From NCBI RefSeq assembly GCF_000003815.2, contig NC_049995.1, positions 11,858,957 through 11,922,956 of the forward strand: DNA of 64,000 bases, given 5' to 3'. Below the pieces are notes generated by a model. It worked only from the letters and a program-made list of their open reading frames with translations, had not been told where the DNA came from and ran no database searches. A program made the position numbers and the translations under genes. This document shows, in pieces, positions 11,448-21,849 of the stretch. Positions within the stretch are counted from its first letter, which is position 1. Each line of letters opens with the position of its first letter. This DNA comes from Branchiostoma floridae. Taxonomy: Eukaryota; Chordata; Leptocardii; Amphioxiformes; Branchiostomatidae.

Positions 11448-12370
11448 CTACAAAAACCTCGCCTTCCGCACTGGTGTTCCAGTGCTGATTCAATGGACCG
11501 ATCCCGTAGCCCCGCCCCCTGTTCGATCATGTTCTATTTCGAACACCTCCGTCAAAAACACCGCTTGTCGGACAGAACTGGCCGCTGCCGCTGTTTAGCT
11601 GATAATGACGACTGACTTCGGTTTAGCTTTTTTGAGCCATGAAATCCTCTCAGACCTGGCCGAAAAAAATTGCGCTGCCTTTTTGTTATGGGGTACATCC
11701 ACTGCGTACTGTCGTTTGAGAATTGGGTTGATACAGATGCGGTAAGGGCGTTATAATTTCAGACAAAGCGGAAGCGATAGGCGCTCCATAGCATTACCTT
11801 GTTGGTGGGCCGAAGTGCCCGGTTTCTGACATGCGATCCATGCATGTGGAGACCAGGGTACATAAATCTGTAACAGGGTTTCTGCTGCATTTGTTGCATG
11901 CATAAGAGCTGCATGCATGCTCATGATAAAAACAAATTTGAGAAGACAGAAGCTCTGGCACTCGTGGAGAGGGAGCTTGTACTACACGCCAGCTAATAGG
12001 ACCCTTCTACAAAGACTGCTAGTGCAGAGTCCCGTGTCTTATACATACCCTGCTTTACACGTGCATTCAGCCAATCAACAATGTAATGCTATGCAGTGGC
12101 TCTGCCTCCCAAAACAACAATACTCGGTGGGTGTAACCTTCAATAAAGAATAGTATAGCATTTTTCTTTGGCCATTTCTGTCCCACTGGGGCTGTTTTTG
12201 ACGGAGGTGTTCGAAATAGAACAAGGGGTTCTACCTGGTTCTATTTGTTCGATATGCGTTCGATCGGGATCGGTCCATTGTCTAAACGGTCTCAGCACTG
12301 GTTTTCCAGTGCTGAAGCCATAATCAGCACTGGATTCCAGTGCTGAAAAAGGAGGGTGAGGTTTTCGTAG
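11448..12370. mobile_element. ~920-bp element with long inverted terminal repeats
   Basis: The left end (CTACAAAAACCTCGCC…CCAGTGCTGATT…CAATGGACCGATCCCG…TTCGAACACCTCCGTCAAAAAC) is repeated inverted at the right (GTTTTTGACGGAGGTGTTCGAA…CGGGATCGGTCCATTG…CAGTGCTGAAAAAGG…GAGGTTTTCGTAG). The arms are roughly 130-180 bp. The core between them shows no clear coding region. It sits in the likely 5' intron or promoter region of the V-ATPase gene. Confidence 0.65.
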
Positions 12371-12699
12371 TTTTGCTCATCTAAGCCTACAGCCATTGTA
12401 AAACATGTCTTTATTCAAATTTATTATCAACAATCTTTGCCCGGAAAACAACAGGAGACCGTCATTTCACAGTTGTATGGTCAGAAGAAATTTCAGTGCA
12501 AAATATATTTTTACTAAACACAAAATATTGCGAGCAAAAATCCCGCTAATAGAATTTATACAGTGTGACATTTGCTGCGTATAATGGACTAGTTCACCAG
12601 CATTTAAACGCGTGTCTAAATCTCGCCTATTGCTTGAATTTCACGTGTACCTTTCTCACATACATGTAATTTTACGAAGTCGATGGAGCTTCTAGACAG

Positions 12700-12870
12700 A
12701 ACCCCCCTCCCCCTTCTGACCGGGCGAGGTCGCAAGACACATCTACCATTTTCCCGATATTTGTGCAATATAAGACTCCTACCTGTAGGGTTTCTGCACT
12801 GAGATGAGCTCAAAAGTGTTCGTATGTCGTCCGAGGAAGCCGACTGGTTTGGTATCACGCATAAATTGCT
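12700..12870 (-). promoter_or_regulatory. ATP6V1C: Candidate 5' UTR exon / promoter side of V-ATPase C
   Basis: The first coding exon needs an upstream exon. On the minus strand a CTACAG|GTAGGA donor occurs at 12783/12782, preceded by non-coding sequence. This is only a candidate; no TATA box or other promoter element is evident. Confidence 0.25.
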
Positions 12871-13857
12871 ATATTTTCACAAGGATTTAAAAATCACGAC
12901 CTTCTTCCAAGGGACACAAATTATCATGTGATGCGACGAGGAGCATAGCGTCAGGTATGCGTACGCAGATTCGCGTCATGGTTTCTGCAGTTCTTGATAT
13001 TATCGCAAGGAAGCAGGTGTAACTGGTCGATATAGCATCTAAAATTGGAGCAGGTGTAAAATCATTATAAAAGCACGCCAATGATTCCATACACGTAGGA
13101 CATTTAAAGTAAGCTTTGATTTAATAAAAAGGGCAATAAAACTATCTTATACTGAGTATAAACATTATCAAAACTAGGTATAACTAACTTAGGTTTTGGC
13201 TTATACTATAAAAAAAAAAGGACTTTCTCCTTGCTCATACCAATCCAAACTTTGTAGTCACGGTTGCCAACAGGCTTCGGGTGTTCACCAACATCCAGTA
13301 TTTCCTAGTCGAATTTCCTGTTCCCATAATTAACGTTATACAAACAAGACCGTCCTATATGTCAAATTTGGAAGTGGGAATTTTTGGGGCGGCTAAACCC
13401 ATAACAAGGCCGGACTGCAGGCTAAATTTATCAAATTAACTTAAATAACGTTATATGAATTAAAGAGAACAAATGAAATTGTAGGATAAAATCTAAGGTC
13501 CATATCTAAATCACGTCTGGAATTTTCATCTTCTTCTGTCTCCATATAATATGTTAGTTATCTTTTATCCTAGGTGTGGCCGCATGATTCAAACCTGGGG
13601 TGGATTTTATTATGTTAATGAAGTAGCCAATAAAATTGCCCCAGGAACCCACATTCAAACCTTAATTCTACTGGCAAAAGAGAGACATTGATAATAACAG
13701 GAGCACTAGACAACCAATTTACATGCCTTTCTCTCTGACGAAACAAGCAATAATCGTCAGACGTCGGCTGGTGGTTTGACCTACACTAAAGTGTAAGCGG
13801 TAAAGTGTAGTACCAGGTTATCGAACTTTAACCTTTACCCTCGATTGTCCCGTTTGG
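12871..13857. other. Intergenic stretch between V-ATPase C and zinc-finger cluster
   Basis: Divergent intergenic DNA. It holds a short poly(A) run at 13211-13220 and a few CpG-containing words. No supported exon, RNA gene or complete repeat was seen. Confidence 0.35.
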
Positions 13858-13958
13858 CATTTTTGTGAGCGTCCTTTTGGTTTTGGGATCCTTTTAAACC
13901 GAATTGGCGTGATCAAAACGTTGTTTTAGAAGCAGAGCTGACCATCATAAACCCATAG
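13858..13958 (+). promoter_or_regulatory. Candidate 5' non-coding exon of zinc-finger gene 1
   Basis: ZNF1 starts 2 nt after an acceptor, so a 5' exon must exist. A segment ending ATAAACCCATAG with donor GTGAGACC at 13959 matches a segment upstream of ZNF3 (ATAAACCTACGA|GTGAGACC at 21244/21245). Similarity continues into the intron (CTTGG…TAACGCT, then ATGGGGAGGGGGG). The match across the splice junction suggests a shared duplicated first exon; the 5' limit is arbitrary. Confidence 0.4.
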
Positions 13959-14468
13959 GTGAGACCTTGGACTGTGGGTAACGCTTCAAGGTTGGAACTT
14001 CTTTGGCGGTAATAAGTACTAGAGTGTTTGTGATCAGTATATGGGGAGGGGGGCAGTGTATGCGAGAGACCTGTACACGCGTACACGAAATTCGTTAAAC
14101 GCATTACCAGGTTAAACATCACATAAGTCATATGTTTGGTGGGTAGATGTTTACACTACATATTCAAACAAAATATTTTGTAGTTTATGGGCCTAAAATT
14201 TACACTTAAGTCTTAGAATTATCGAGAATAATATAAACATGCATGGTAAGAATTAGAGACCCACCTCCTCCCACCCAGGAGGTTTCCCCAGCAGATAAGG
14301 TGCTTTAGTTTAGAACATTAGCTCATTTTTTTACACAATGTTTGAATATGGATTCTAGTTTGACCTTTTTTTTCATTTCTCACTTGACCGTTTCATCATA
14401 GGAGACACAAGTTTGCATGTCCTAATTGATCTTTCCATTTCTTATCTAATCTTTCCTCCATTCCAGAG

Positions 14469-16844
14469 ATGGAAGAATTATTTGGTGAGCCTCCCATTAA
14501 AAAGCTTTGTATGGAACAAACAGGGAAACAAAAAGACATCCAAGAAGAGGAGACAGAACACACAGGATGGCAACAAGATGGACAAGAAGACGTTCAAGAA
14601 ACATACAGTGAGGACCAGGAAACATCTTATCCTAAGAAGGAGACTTACAACAGTGGGAAACAGACAACAACAGGTGTAGAGAGACAGCAGGAAATGCTCA
14701 GTGTAAACTGTACCCAGCCTGAGGAGGGAGTCTCGTCACATCTACATATACAGGCTAGTGCAGGACAGGTGGGGATGGACAATGTGAAGGAGCAGACGAC
14801 AGACTCGGCATGGCAGCAGGACAAAAAGAAGGATGTCCAAAATGACAAAACATGCGATTTAAACAGTACTGGAAATGAGCAAGAATTCTTGCCAGAGAGT
14901 AAAACAACTTTTAACAGAGAGAAGGGGCCTTACAAATGTGACTGGTGTGATTACTCTTCACCAAGAAAAAGTTATCTAGACTTACACGTGATGAGAAAGC
15001 ACACTGGTGAGAAACCCTACATGTGTGGGGAGTGTGGATACAGAACAGTTGCTAAATCACACCTAACCCGGCACATGAAAAGACACACACGTGACATTCC
15101 TGAGAAACCATACAAATGTGACAAGTGTCACTTTTCTGCTGCGCAGAAACGACTATTGCGCAGACACGTTTTGAGAAAACATAGGGGGGAGCAGGCTGCA
15201 GACACGGCACTGCAAGGGGAACAGGCAAAAGAAACTGCACAACAGCAGGACAAAAAGGAGGTCGTTCAAAATGACAAAACAGGCAGTGTAAACAGCCCTG
15301 TAAATGAGCAAGAATTCTTGCCAGAGAGTAAAACAAATTTTAAAAGGGAGAAGGGGCCATACAAATGTGAGTGGTGTGATTACTCTTCACCAAGGCAAAG
15401 TTATGTAGACTTACACGTGATGAGAAAGCACACCGGTGAGAAACCCTACATGTGTGGGGAGTGTGGATACAGAACAGTTGCTAAATCACACCTAACGCGG
15501 CACATGAAAAGACACACACGTGAGATTCCCGAGAAAGCGCACAAATGCGACCAGTGTAGCTTTTCTGCAGCGCAGAAACGACTATTGCGCAGACACGTCT
15601 TGAGGAAACACAAAGATGTGAAGCCCTACGCGTGTAAGTTGTGTGAATTCAAGACAGCTGACAAGGAAACCTTATCCGAACATAAGAGAACACACACAGA
15701 AGAGAAGGCGTACTTGTGTGGCGAGTGTGGGTACAGGACAGCTCACAGCTCTTCCTTCACCCGTCATAAGAGAAAACACACCGGTGAGAAACCCTTCTTG
15801 TGTGACGAATGCGGGTACAGGACCAGAGAAAGTTCAGCCCTGTCTATACACAAGAGAACTCATACTGGAGAGAAACCCTACAAATGTGACCAGTGTGATT
15901 TTGCTGCTACACAGGCATCACATCTGATAAAACATGTCAGAGTAAAACACAATGGTGAGAAGCCCTTTGTCTGCAACGAATGCGACTACTGGACTGCTGA
16001 TAAGGCAACGCTGACAAATCATATGAGAACACATACCGGTGAGAGACCATACAAATGCGACCAGTGTGACTATTCTGCTTCAGGGAAGGGTCAGTTCAAC
16101 AAGCATATGACCAAACACACTGGTGTGATGCCTTTCGTTTGTGACGAGTGTGGATACAGGACAGCCTATAGTGGTTCTTTTACTGAACATAAGAGAATGC
16201 ACACTGGTGAGAAACCCTACTTGTGTGAGGAATGTGGCTACAGGACAGCTCATAAGTCTACCTTAACCCGGCATAAGAGAAAACACACCGGTGAGAAACC
16301 CTTCTTGTGCAGCGAGTGCGGATATAGGGCCAGAGAAAGTTCGAGCCTATCCTCACACATGAGAACACACACCGGTGAGAAACCCTACAAATGTGACCAG
16401 TGCGACTTTTCTGCAGCACAATCTTCGCTCCTAAAAAAACATGTCAGAGTTAAACACAACGGGGAAAAACCCTTCATGTGCAACGAATGTGAATACTGGA
16501 CAGATAACCGGACAAACTTTTTGACTCATCTGAGAAAGCACACTGGCGAGAGGCCGTACAAATGTGACCAGTGTGACTATGCCGCTTCAGAAAAAGGTCA
16601 ATTCAACCGGCATATGACGAAACATACTGGTAAGATGCCTTTCGTTTGTGAGGAGTGCGGGTACAAGACAGCCGCTAGTACTTCCCTAACCCGACACAAG
16701 ATGACACACACTGGCGAGAAACCCTACATGTGTGGAGAGTGTGGATTCAGGACAGCTCATAAGTGTGCCTTAACCCGACATAAAAGAAAACACACCGGTG
16801 AGAAACCTCTCAAATGTTTTTGTTTTGACTATTCTGTTGTGTAA
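14469..16844 (+). CDS. C2H2 zinc-finger protein 1 of cluster (20 fingers)
   Basis: A single coding exon begins after acceptor ATTCCAG (14466); ATG at 14469, stop at 16842-16844, 791 aa. A nuclear DNA-binding regulator is the expected role of such proteins; targets are unknown. Residues about 1-150 are acidic and Gln-rich with the cluster-specific module (EEETEHTGWQQDGQED, GEQTTDS…QQDKK, NCTQPEEGVSSHLH). Twenty C2H2 fingers follow, mostly with TGEKP linkers. Fingers 1-3 with their spacer are duplicated as fingers 4-6 (period about 430 bp), and fingers 8-13 repeat as 14-19. A 21st finger is cut by a nonsense codon after KCFCFDYSVV; the missing half is still readable downstream. No KRAB, BTB or SCAN domain is visible. 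Confidence 0.93.
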   Translation: MEELFGEPPIKKLCMEQTGKQKDIQEEETEHTGWQQDGQEDVQETYSEDQETSYPKKETYNSGKQTTTGVERQQEMLSVNCTQPEEGVSSHLHIQASAGQVGMDNVKEQTTDSAWQQDKKKDVQNDKTCDLNSTGNEQEFLPESKTTFNREKGPYKCDWCDYSSPRKSYLDLHVMRKHTGEKPYMCGECGYRTVAKSHLTRHMKRHTRDIPEKPYKCDKCHFSAAQKRLLRRHVLRKHRGEQAADTALQGEQAKETAQQQDKKEVVQNDKTGSVNSPVNEQEFLPESKTNFKREKGPYKCEWCDYSSPRQSYVDLHVMRKHTGEKPYMCGECGYRTVAKSHLTRHMKRHTREIPEKAHKCDQCSFSAAQKRLLRRHVLRKHKDVKPYACKLCEFKTADKETLSEHKRTHTEEKAYLCGECGYRTAHSSSFTRHKRKHTGEKPFLCDECGYRTRESSALSIHKRTHTGEKPYKCDQCDFAATQASHLIKHVRVKHNGEKPFVCNECDYWTADKATLTNHMRTHTGERPYKCDQCDYSASGKGQFNKHMTKHTGVMPFVCDECGYRTAYSGSFTEHKRMHTGEKPYLCEECGYRTAHKSTLTRHKRKHTGEKPFLCSECGYRARESSSLSSHMRTHTGEKPYKCDQCDFSAAQSSLLKKHVRVKHNGEKPFMCNECEYWTDNRTNFLTHLRKHTGERPYKCDQCDYAASEKGQFNRHMTKHTGKMPFVCEECGYKTAASTSLTRHKMTHTGEKPYMCGECGFRTAHKCALTRHKRKHTGEKPLKCFCFDYSVV

Positions 16845-17172
16845 AAACATGATCTACACCAACATATAGTTAGACATAATTATCAAAATATGTGTAAGGA
16901 AGTAGATTGATGAAATGGTTTGAGCAACAGGATGTATAAATTTTAAAAAATTAAAGGCCTATAAGTATGTATAAGAAAAAAGCTTTAGGAAAAATTATGT
17001 TTTACAAACAAACATAACTACATATGACATTTGATAAATAGAAAATTTTTATGCAATTTAATTGTGATCCAATGTGTGACACTTTAAACCAGTGCAACAA
17101 TTTACACAGAAGAATATGTTCATGGTGAAACTATAAATCTTATTTGCAATTATTTTTTTCACTCTTTTTTAG
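16845..17172 (+). pseudogene. Eroded last finger of ZNF1 and intervening non-coding DNA
   Basis: Directly after the ZNF1 stop, the same frame still reads KHDLHQHIVRH, the second half of a C2H2 finger, to about 16880. The rest, to the acceptor TTTTTTTAG at 17172, is AT-rich with no other feature. The spacing is so short that ZNF2 has no room for its own ordinary promoter and intron. Confidence 0.6.
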
Positions 17173-19805
17173 GGATTGACAAGTCATCCAGTGGGCCTAC
17201 TGTTAAATGGCCTTGTACTGAACAATCTGCAAACAAGGCAGACAACCAAGAAGAGGAGACAGAAGACACAGGATGGCAACAAGTTGGACAAGAGGACGAA
17301 CTACATGTATTTCAGGAAATGTACAGTGAGGACCATGAAACGTATGATATGAACCTACCAGCTTACTACAGTTGGAAGGAGACCAACAACAGTGGGGAAC
17401 AGACAGCTGACACAGAACTGCAGCAGGAGATGTGTGGGAGAAACTGTACCCAGCCTGAGGAGGGAGTCTTATCACTGACTGAAATGGACGACATGGGGGA
17501 GCAGACAACAAACACAGGACGGCAGCAGGACATTCTAAGTGAGGCAACGAGCGGCATAAACTGTACCCAGCCTGAGGAGGGAGTCTCTTCACATCTTCAT
17601 GTACAGGTCCGTACTGAAATGGAAGACATGGGGGAGCAGACAACAAACACGGGACGGCAGCAGGACAATCTAAGTGAGGCAACGTGCGGGGTAAACTGTA
17701 CCCAGCCTGAGGAGGCAGTCTCGCCACATCTACATGTACAGGTCTGTACAGGACAGGTGGGGCTGGATAACATAGGGGAGCAGACAACAGACTTGGTGCA
17801 GCAACAGGAGGAAGAAAAGGATGATCCAAATGACCAAACATTTGGTGTAAACTGTACCATATTTAATGACAAAGAAGTCTTACCTCCCAATAAACAGCTT
17901 CTTCTGGAACATACTGCAATCAAGGCAGACATCAACGAAGAGGAGACAGAAGACACAGGATGGCAACAACATGGACAAGAGGACGGTCTTTTCCAGGAAC
18001 CATACAGCGAAGACCAGGAAATGCATGATGTAAACCTACCATCTTGCTATCCTACAAATGACACTAACAACAGTGGGGAGCAGACAACAGATACAGGACG
18101 GCAGCAGGATGTTTTAGTCGAGGAAACGGGCGGGGTAAACTGTACCCAGCCTGAGGAGGGCGTCTCATCACATCTACATGTTAAGGCCAGTATAGGACAG
18201 GTGGGGATTGACAACATGGCAGAGCAGACAACAGACATGGCGCAGCAACAGGAGGACAAGAAGGACTCTCTAAATGACAAAACGTGTGGTGTAAAGAGTA
18301 CCGTAAATGACGAAGATGATGTGCCAACATGTAAAAGTGAAAAGGGGCCTTTCAAATGTGACCAGTGTGAGTACTCTACACCATGGAGACATAATCGAGA
18401 TCGGCATGTCAGGAGAAATCACACCAATGAGAAACCCTACACGTGTGGGGAATGCGGATATAGTACAGCTTTTAGGTTCGACCTATCTCGGCACATGAAA
18501 ACACATACAGGTCTAAAACCATACAAATGCGACCAGTGTGACTATTCTGCTGCACATAAAAGACAATTGCACAGACACGTCTTGAGAAAACACAAAGCTG
18601 TGAAGCCCTTCGTGTGTGAGGTGTGTGGATATGGGACAGATTTTAGCTATGAGCTAACCCAACATAAGAGAACACACACTGGAGAGAAACCCTACTTGTG
18701 TGGGGATTGCGGATACAGGACAGCTCACAGGTCTTCCTTCACCCGTCATCAGAGAAAACACACCGGTGAGAAACCCTATTTGTGCGATGAATGTGGATAC
18801 AGGGCCAGAGAAAGTTCATACTTGTCAATACACAAGAGAACTCATACTGGAGAGAAACCCTACAAATGTGACCAGTGCGACTATTCTGCTGCGCAGCTAC
18901 CATGCCTTAAAAATCATGTCAGGGTAAAACACTACGGTGAGAAACCATTTGTCTGCAACGAATGCGGATACGGGACAACTAATAAGACCACGCTATCCAA
19001 TCATATGAGAAAGCACACCGGTGAGAGACCCTACAAATGTGACCAGTGTGACTATACCGCTATTGAGAAAGGCCAATTAGTGAAACACGTCATGGTAAAA
19101 CACACCGGTGAGAGACCCTACATGTGTGACGAGTGCCCATACAAAACAGTTTTTAGCGCTGCCTTAACCCAACATAAGAGAACACACACTGGTGAGAAAC
19201 CCTACTTGTGCGAGGAATGTGGATTCAGGACAGCTAGCCAGGCATCTTTAACCAAACATAAGAGAAAACACACCGGTGAGAAACCCTACTTGTGCAACGA
19301 GTGCGGATACAGGGCCAGAGAAAGTTCAAGCCTATCCTCACACATGAGAACACACACCGGTGAGAAACCCTACAAATGTGACCAGTGTGACTTTTCTGCT
19401 GCACAATCAACAAGTCTGAAAACACATGTCAGAGTAAAACACAAGGGTGAGAAACCCTTTGAGTGCAATGAATGTGGATACTGGACGGATAACAGAACAA
19501 CCTTTTTGAATCATATGAGAAAACACACCGGCGAGAGACCCTATAAATGCAACCAGTGCGACTATTCCGCTTCAGAGAAAGGTCAACTTAAAAGACATGT
19601 CATGACCAAACACAGGGGTGAGATGCCTTTTGTTTGTGATGAGTGTGGGTACAGGACAGCCGTAAGCGCTGCCTTGACCCGACATAAGCTAAAGCACACC
19701 GGTGAGAAACCCTACATGTGTGGAGAGTGTGGATACAGAACAGCCTATCGCCACGCCTTAATACGACATGGGAAAAAGCATGCCAGCAAAAACCTTGAAA
19801 TGTGA
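17173..19805 (+). CDS. C2H2 zinc-finger protein 2 of cluster (17 fingers)
   Basis: The exon opens after acceptor TTTTTTTAG (17172) and is in frame from GG-ATT-GAC to the stop at 19803-19805. The first in-frame ATG is at 17319 (828 aa); the frame upstream is coding-like and homologous to the N-termini of ZNF1 and ZNF3. Where those have GG-ATG-GA this gene has ATT, so the start comes either from an upstream exon or from 17319. The N-terminal ~340 residues contain the acidic Gln-rich module many times (repeated GEQTT(D/N)TGRQQ, NCTQPEEGVSSHLHVQ, EEETEDTGWQQ). Then come 17 C2H2 fingers alternating ECGYRT and QCDYSA types with TGEKP linkers. After finger 17 the frame breaks to …KNLEM-stop, while an 18th, frameshifted finger continues in another frame. 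No known effector domain was seen. Confidence 0.88.
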
Positions 19806-19882
19806 TTGGTGGGACTATTCTGCAGTGCAAAAACATGACTTACAACAACATATGGTCAGACACACTGATTATGCTTCTCTCT
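19790..19882 (+). pseudogene. Frameshifted 18th finger of ZNF2
   Basis: In the +1 frame relative to ZNF2 the sequence reads KCDWWDYSAVQKHDLQQHMVRH, a C2H2 finger with its second Cys changed to Trp. It is cut off from the ZNF2 frame by a frameshift near 19790. It corresponds to the finger truncated by nonsense in ZNF1. Confidence 0.7.
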
Positions 19883-20935
19883 GATGACTAACTCCATAGC
19901 CAATACAGATTACGTAGCAAAATGGCTACTTCAGTGTGACAAAGGCTAAAATGTTTGTTAGGAAATGCAGTGATGGAATAGTTTTAGCAACAAGGTGTTT
20001 AAAGTCCTGTAAGAAAATAGCAGTAAGCAATAATGTTTTACAAGTAACTGCAATGATCACTATACATGTAAGATTCATACCCAATTTAGTTGCTCGAAAA
20101 TGTATGTGATATGATGTGTGACATCTTAGACTAGTACACTGATTTCTACAAAAGAACATGTTCATGATGAAACTACATGTATATACTAATGCAGTATTTT
20201 GTCTTTTTAATGTCATCCTACATAATATTTCATGGACAATGTACTGAGCAGAAATAGTTTTTGATGATGATGACGATGATAGGAAAGTTTCAGAAAGCAT
20301 TTACTGTTTTTCTTCAGCTCTGAACGATAGTCACGTTACTTAAGAGTCAAATGTCACATAACTGCCCTTATATCCATGGTGTAATTAGCATGTGAGGAGG
20401 TTGACTGGTGATTATAAGATTGCCTTGTATTTTTTCTCCATGTTTATACTATTGGTTGTAAATAAACTATACAAAGTGTTACATGCAAGGCCACACGTGT
20501 TTTTTTCTTTGGCGATTCTCGTCCGTAACTTGATCATTCGGGTCAGAAGACGATGTGATATCCATTCTATATTTGTAAATTGAATTTCAGAAGCACAACC
20601 GATACAGTTACAGAAAACGTTTTGCATATATTGCAGTCTAATGTTACCTCCATGAAAGGTAGTTTCATAGGAGTTATTTCTATTCGTACTAGGTAGCTAG
20701 TGGGTTGAATAAAGCTTCCAAATTCCGTATTTGCTCCCACTCTTCTGTCTTCAGTACTTTAGTCCACTCTCTAATAGTATGCTAATTAATTTTTGACGAC
20801 ATCTCCTGTTGGAAAAGGGAGACCTTTCAACAATTCAGTTACACTACTTGTCCAGAATGAAGTCCTGATCCGCAGCAAATCATCATGGATAGGTAGCCCG
20901 GTGTACTGGTGTACTAATATCTAATCTCTGTTGTT
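19883..20935. other. Non-coding stretch after ZNF2
   Basis: Probable 3' UTR followed by intergenic sequence. A short GATGATGATGACGATGAT run lies near 20260-20282. No supported gene or repeat boundary. Confidence 0.35.
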
Positions 20936-21122
20936 GTATGTGATAAAAGGGGTTGGAGAAGTGACTACAAAGTCTATCATTCACTGGGGCCAAGTACGCC
21001 TTTGGGTCATTGAGCTCAAGCCCTCGAGAATAAAGGCTATTAAAGCGCTATGCGGTAATCTAAGGTTTGACACATACTCACACGACGGGTATCAGGTTTG
21101 TGACCTCTCACCTATGACCCGC
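20936..21122. repeat. Dispersed/duplicated segment, copy 1 (cf. 25118-25325)
   Basis: From TGTGATAAAAGGG through TTTGACACATACTCACA to GTATCAGGTTTGTGACCTCT. It matches 25118-25325 with substitutions and small indels. The two copies flank ZNF3, consistent with a segmental duplication or a repeat inserted twice. Non-coding. Confidence 0.75.
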
Positions 21123-21179
21123 TGGTGAGCTGACCTATCTGCCATTTAGGTGACGCTGCAATTCGTCTCCATTCTTCTC

Positions 21180-21244
21180 TGATCTGACAGGAATTTTACA
21201 GAACTACGAAGTCGTTGGGATCGCTAGCTGCCATAAACCTACGA
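21180..21244 (+). promoter_or_regulatory. Candidate 5' non-coding exon of zinc-finger gene 3
   Basis: Ends ATAAACCTACGA with donor GTGAGACC, matching the candidate exon upstream of ZNF1 on both sides of the junction. If used, the intron to the ZNF3 coding exon (acceptor at 23546) would contain the minus-strand LINE. The 5' limit is unknown. Confidence 0.4.
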
Positions 21245-21849
21245 GTGAGACCCTTGGTTGTCTTTAACGCTAGCTGGTTTGAGCTTGTTCATCAGTGAAC
21301 TAGAATTAGAAGTCTTCGAACTTTGTTATGGGTCGCCTGATATTTCGATGGGGAGGGGGGTGCCGTTTACTTTGCACGGAAATTATTAAACAAATGCTAT
21401 TTTGTTGTTGTTGTTAATTGATTTGTAGTTCATAATTGGCGGGAGCTCTGACAAAATACAAATGTATAAGCAAACCTGTTTATAGTGGTCGCTTGGGAAA
21501 GCGTGGCCATTTGTAAAGTACAAAAGGCTGATAAATTTACCGTTAGCAAATGACAAGTGTTGAAAATAGTAACAGTACCGGTACGAAAATAGTACAATGC
21601 TTTCAGTACCGGAGATACAGAACCACAAATTGTAGAAAAAAGTGGGGCTTTTCGTCTCCCTCTGCTTCCAAAAATAAAGAAGTCAAAACAACCTGTTAAG
21701 AAATAGACAACACAAGTTGAGTAGTCTCTTCTTAGTCTTACACTTACAGATGTTAATCACTATCCATTGTCACATCTGTCCCCTCTTTCCAGTAAAGGTG
21801 TGTGTGTGTCTGCATCTGCATAAGTTACCCCCAAATGACCCCGCGAGGG

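Noticed and set aside
17203-17841. Minus-strand 212-codon Pro/Leu/Cys-rich frame opposite the ZNF2 N-terminus
   Set aside because: Shadow of the repetitive acidic plus-strand module; its repeats mirror those of the coding strand.
20931-21128. 65-codon frame in the segment before ZNF3 as a small gene
   Set aside because: The related copy at 25118-25325 does not keep the frame; the similarity is at DNA-repeat level.
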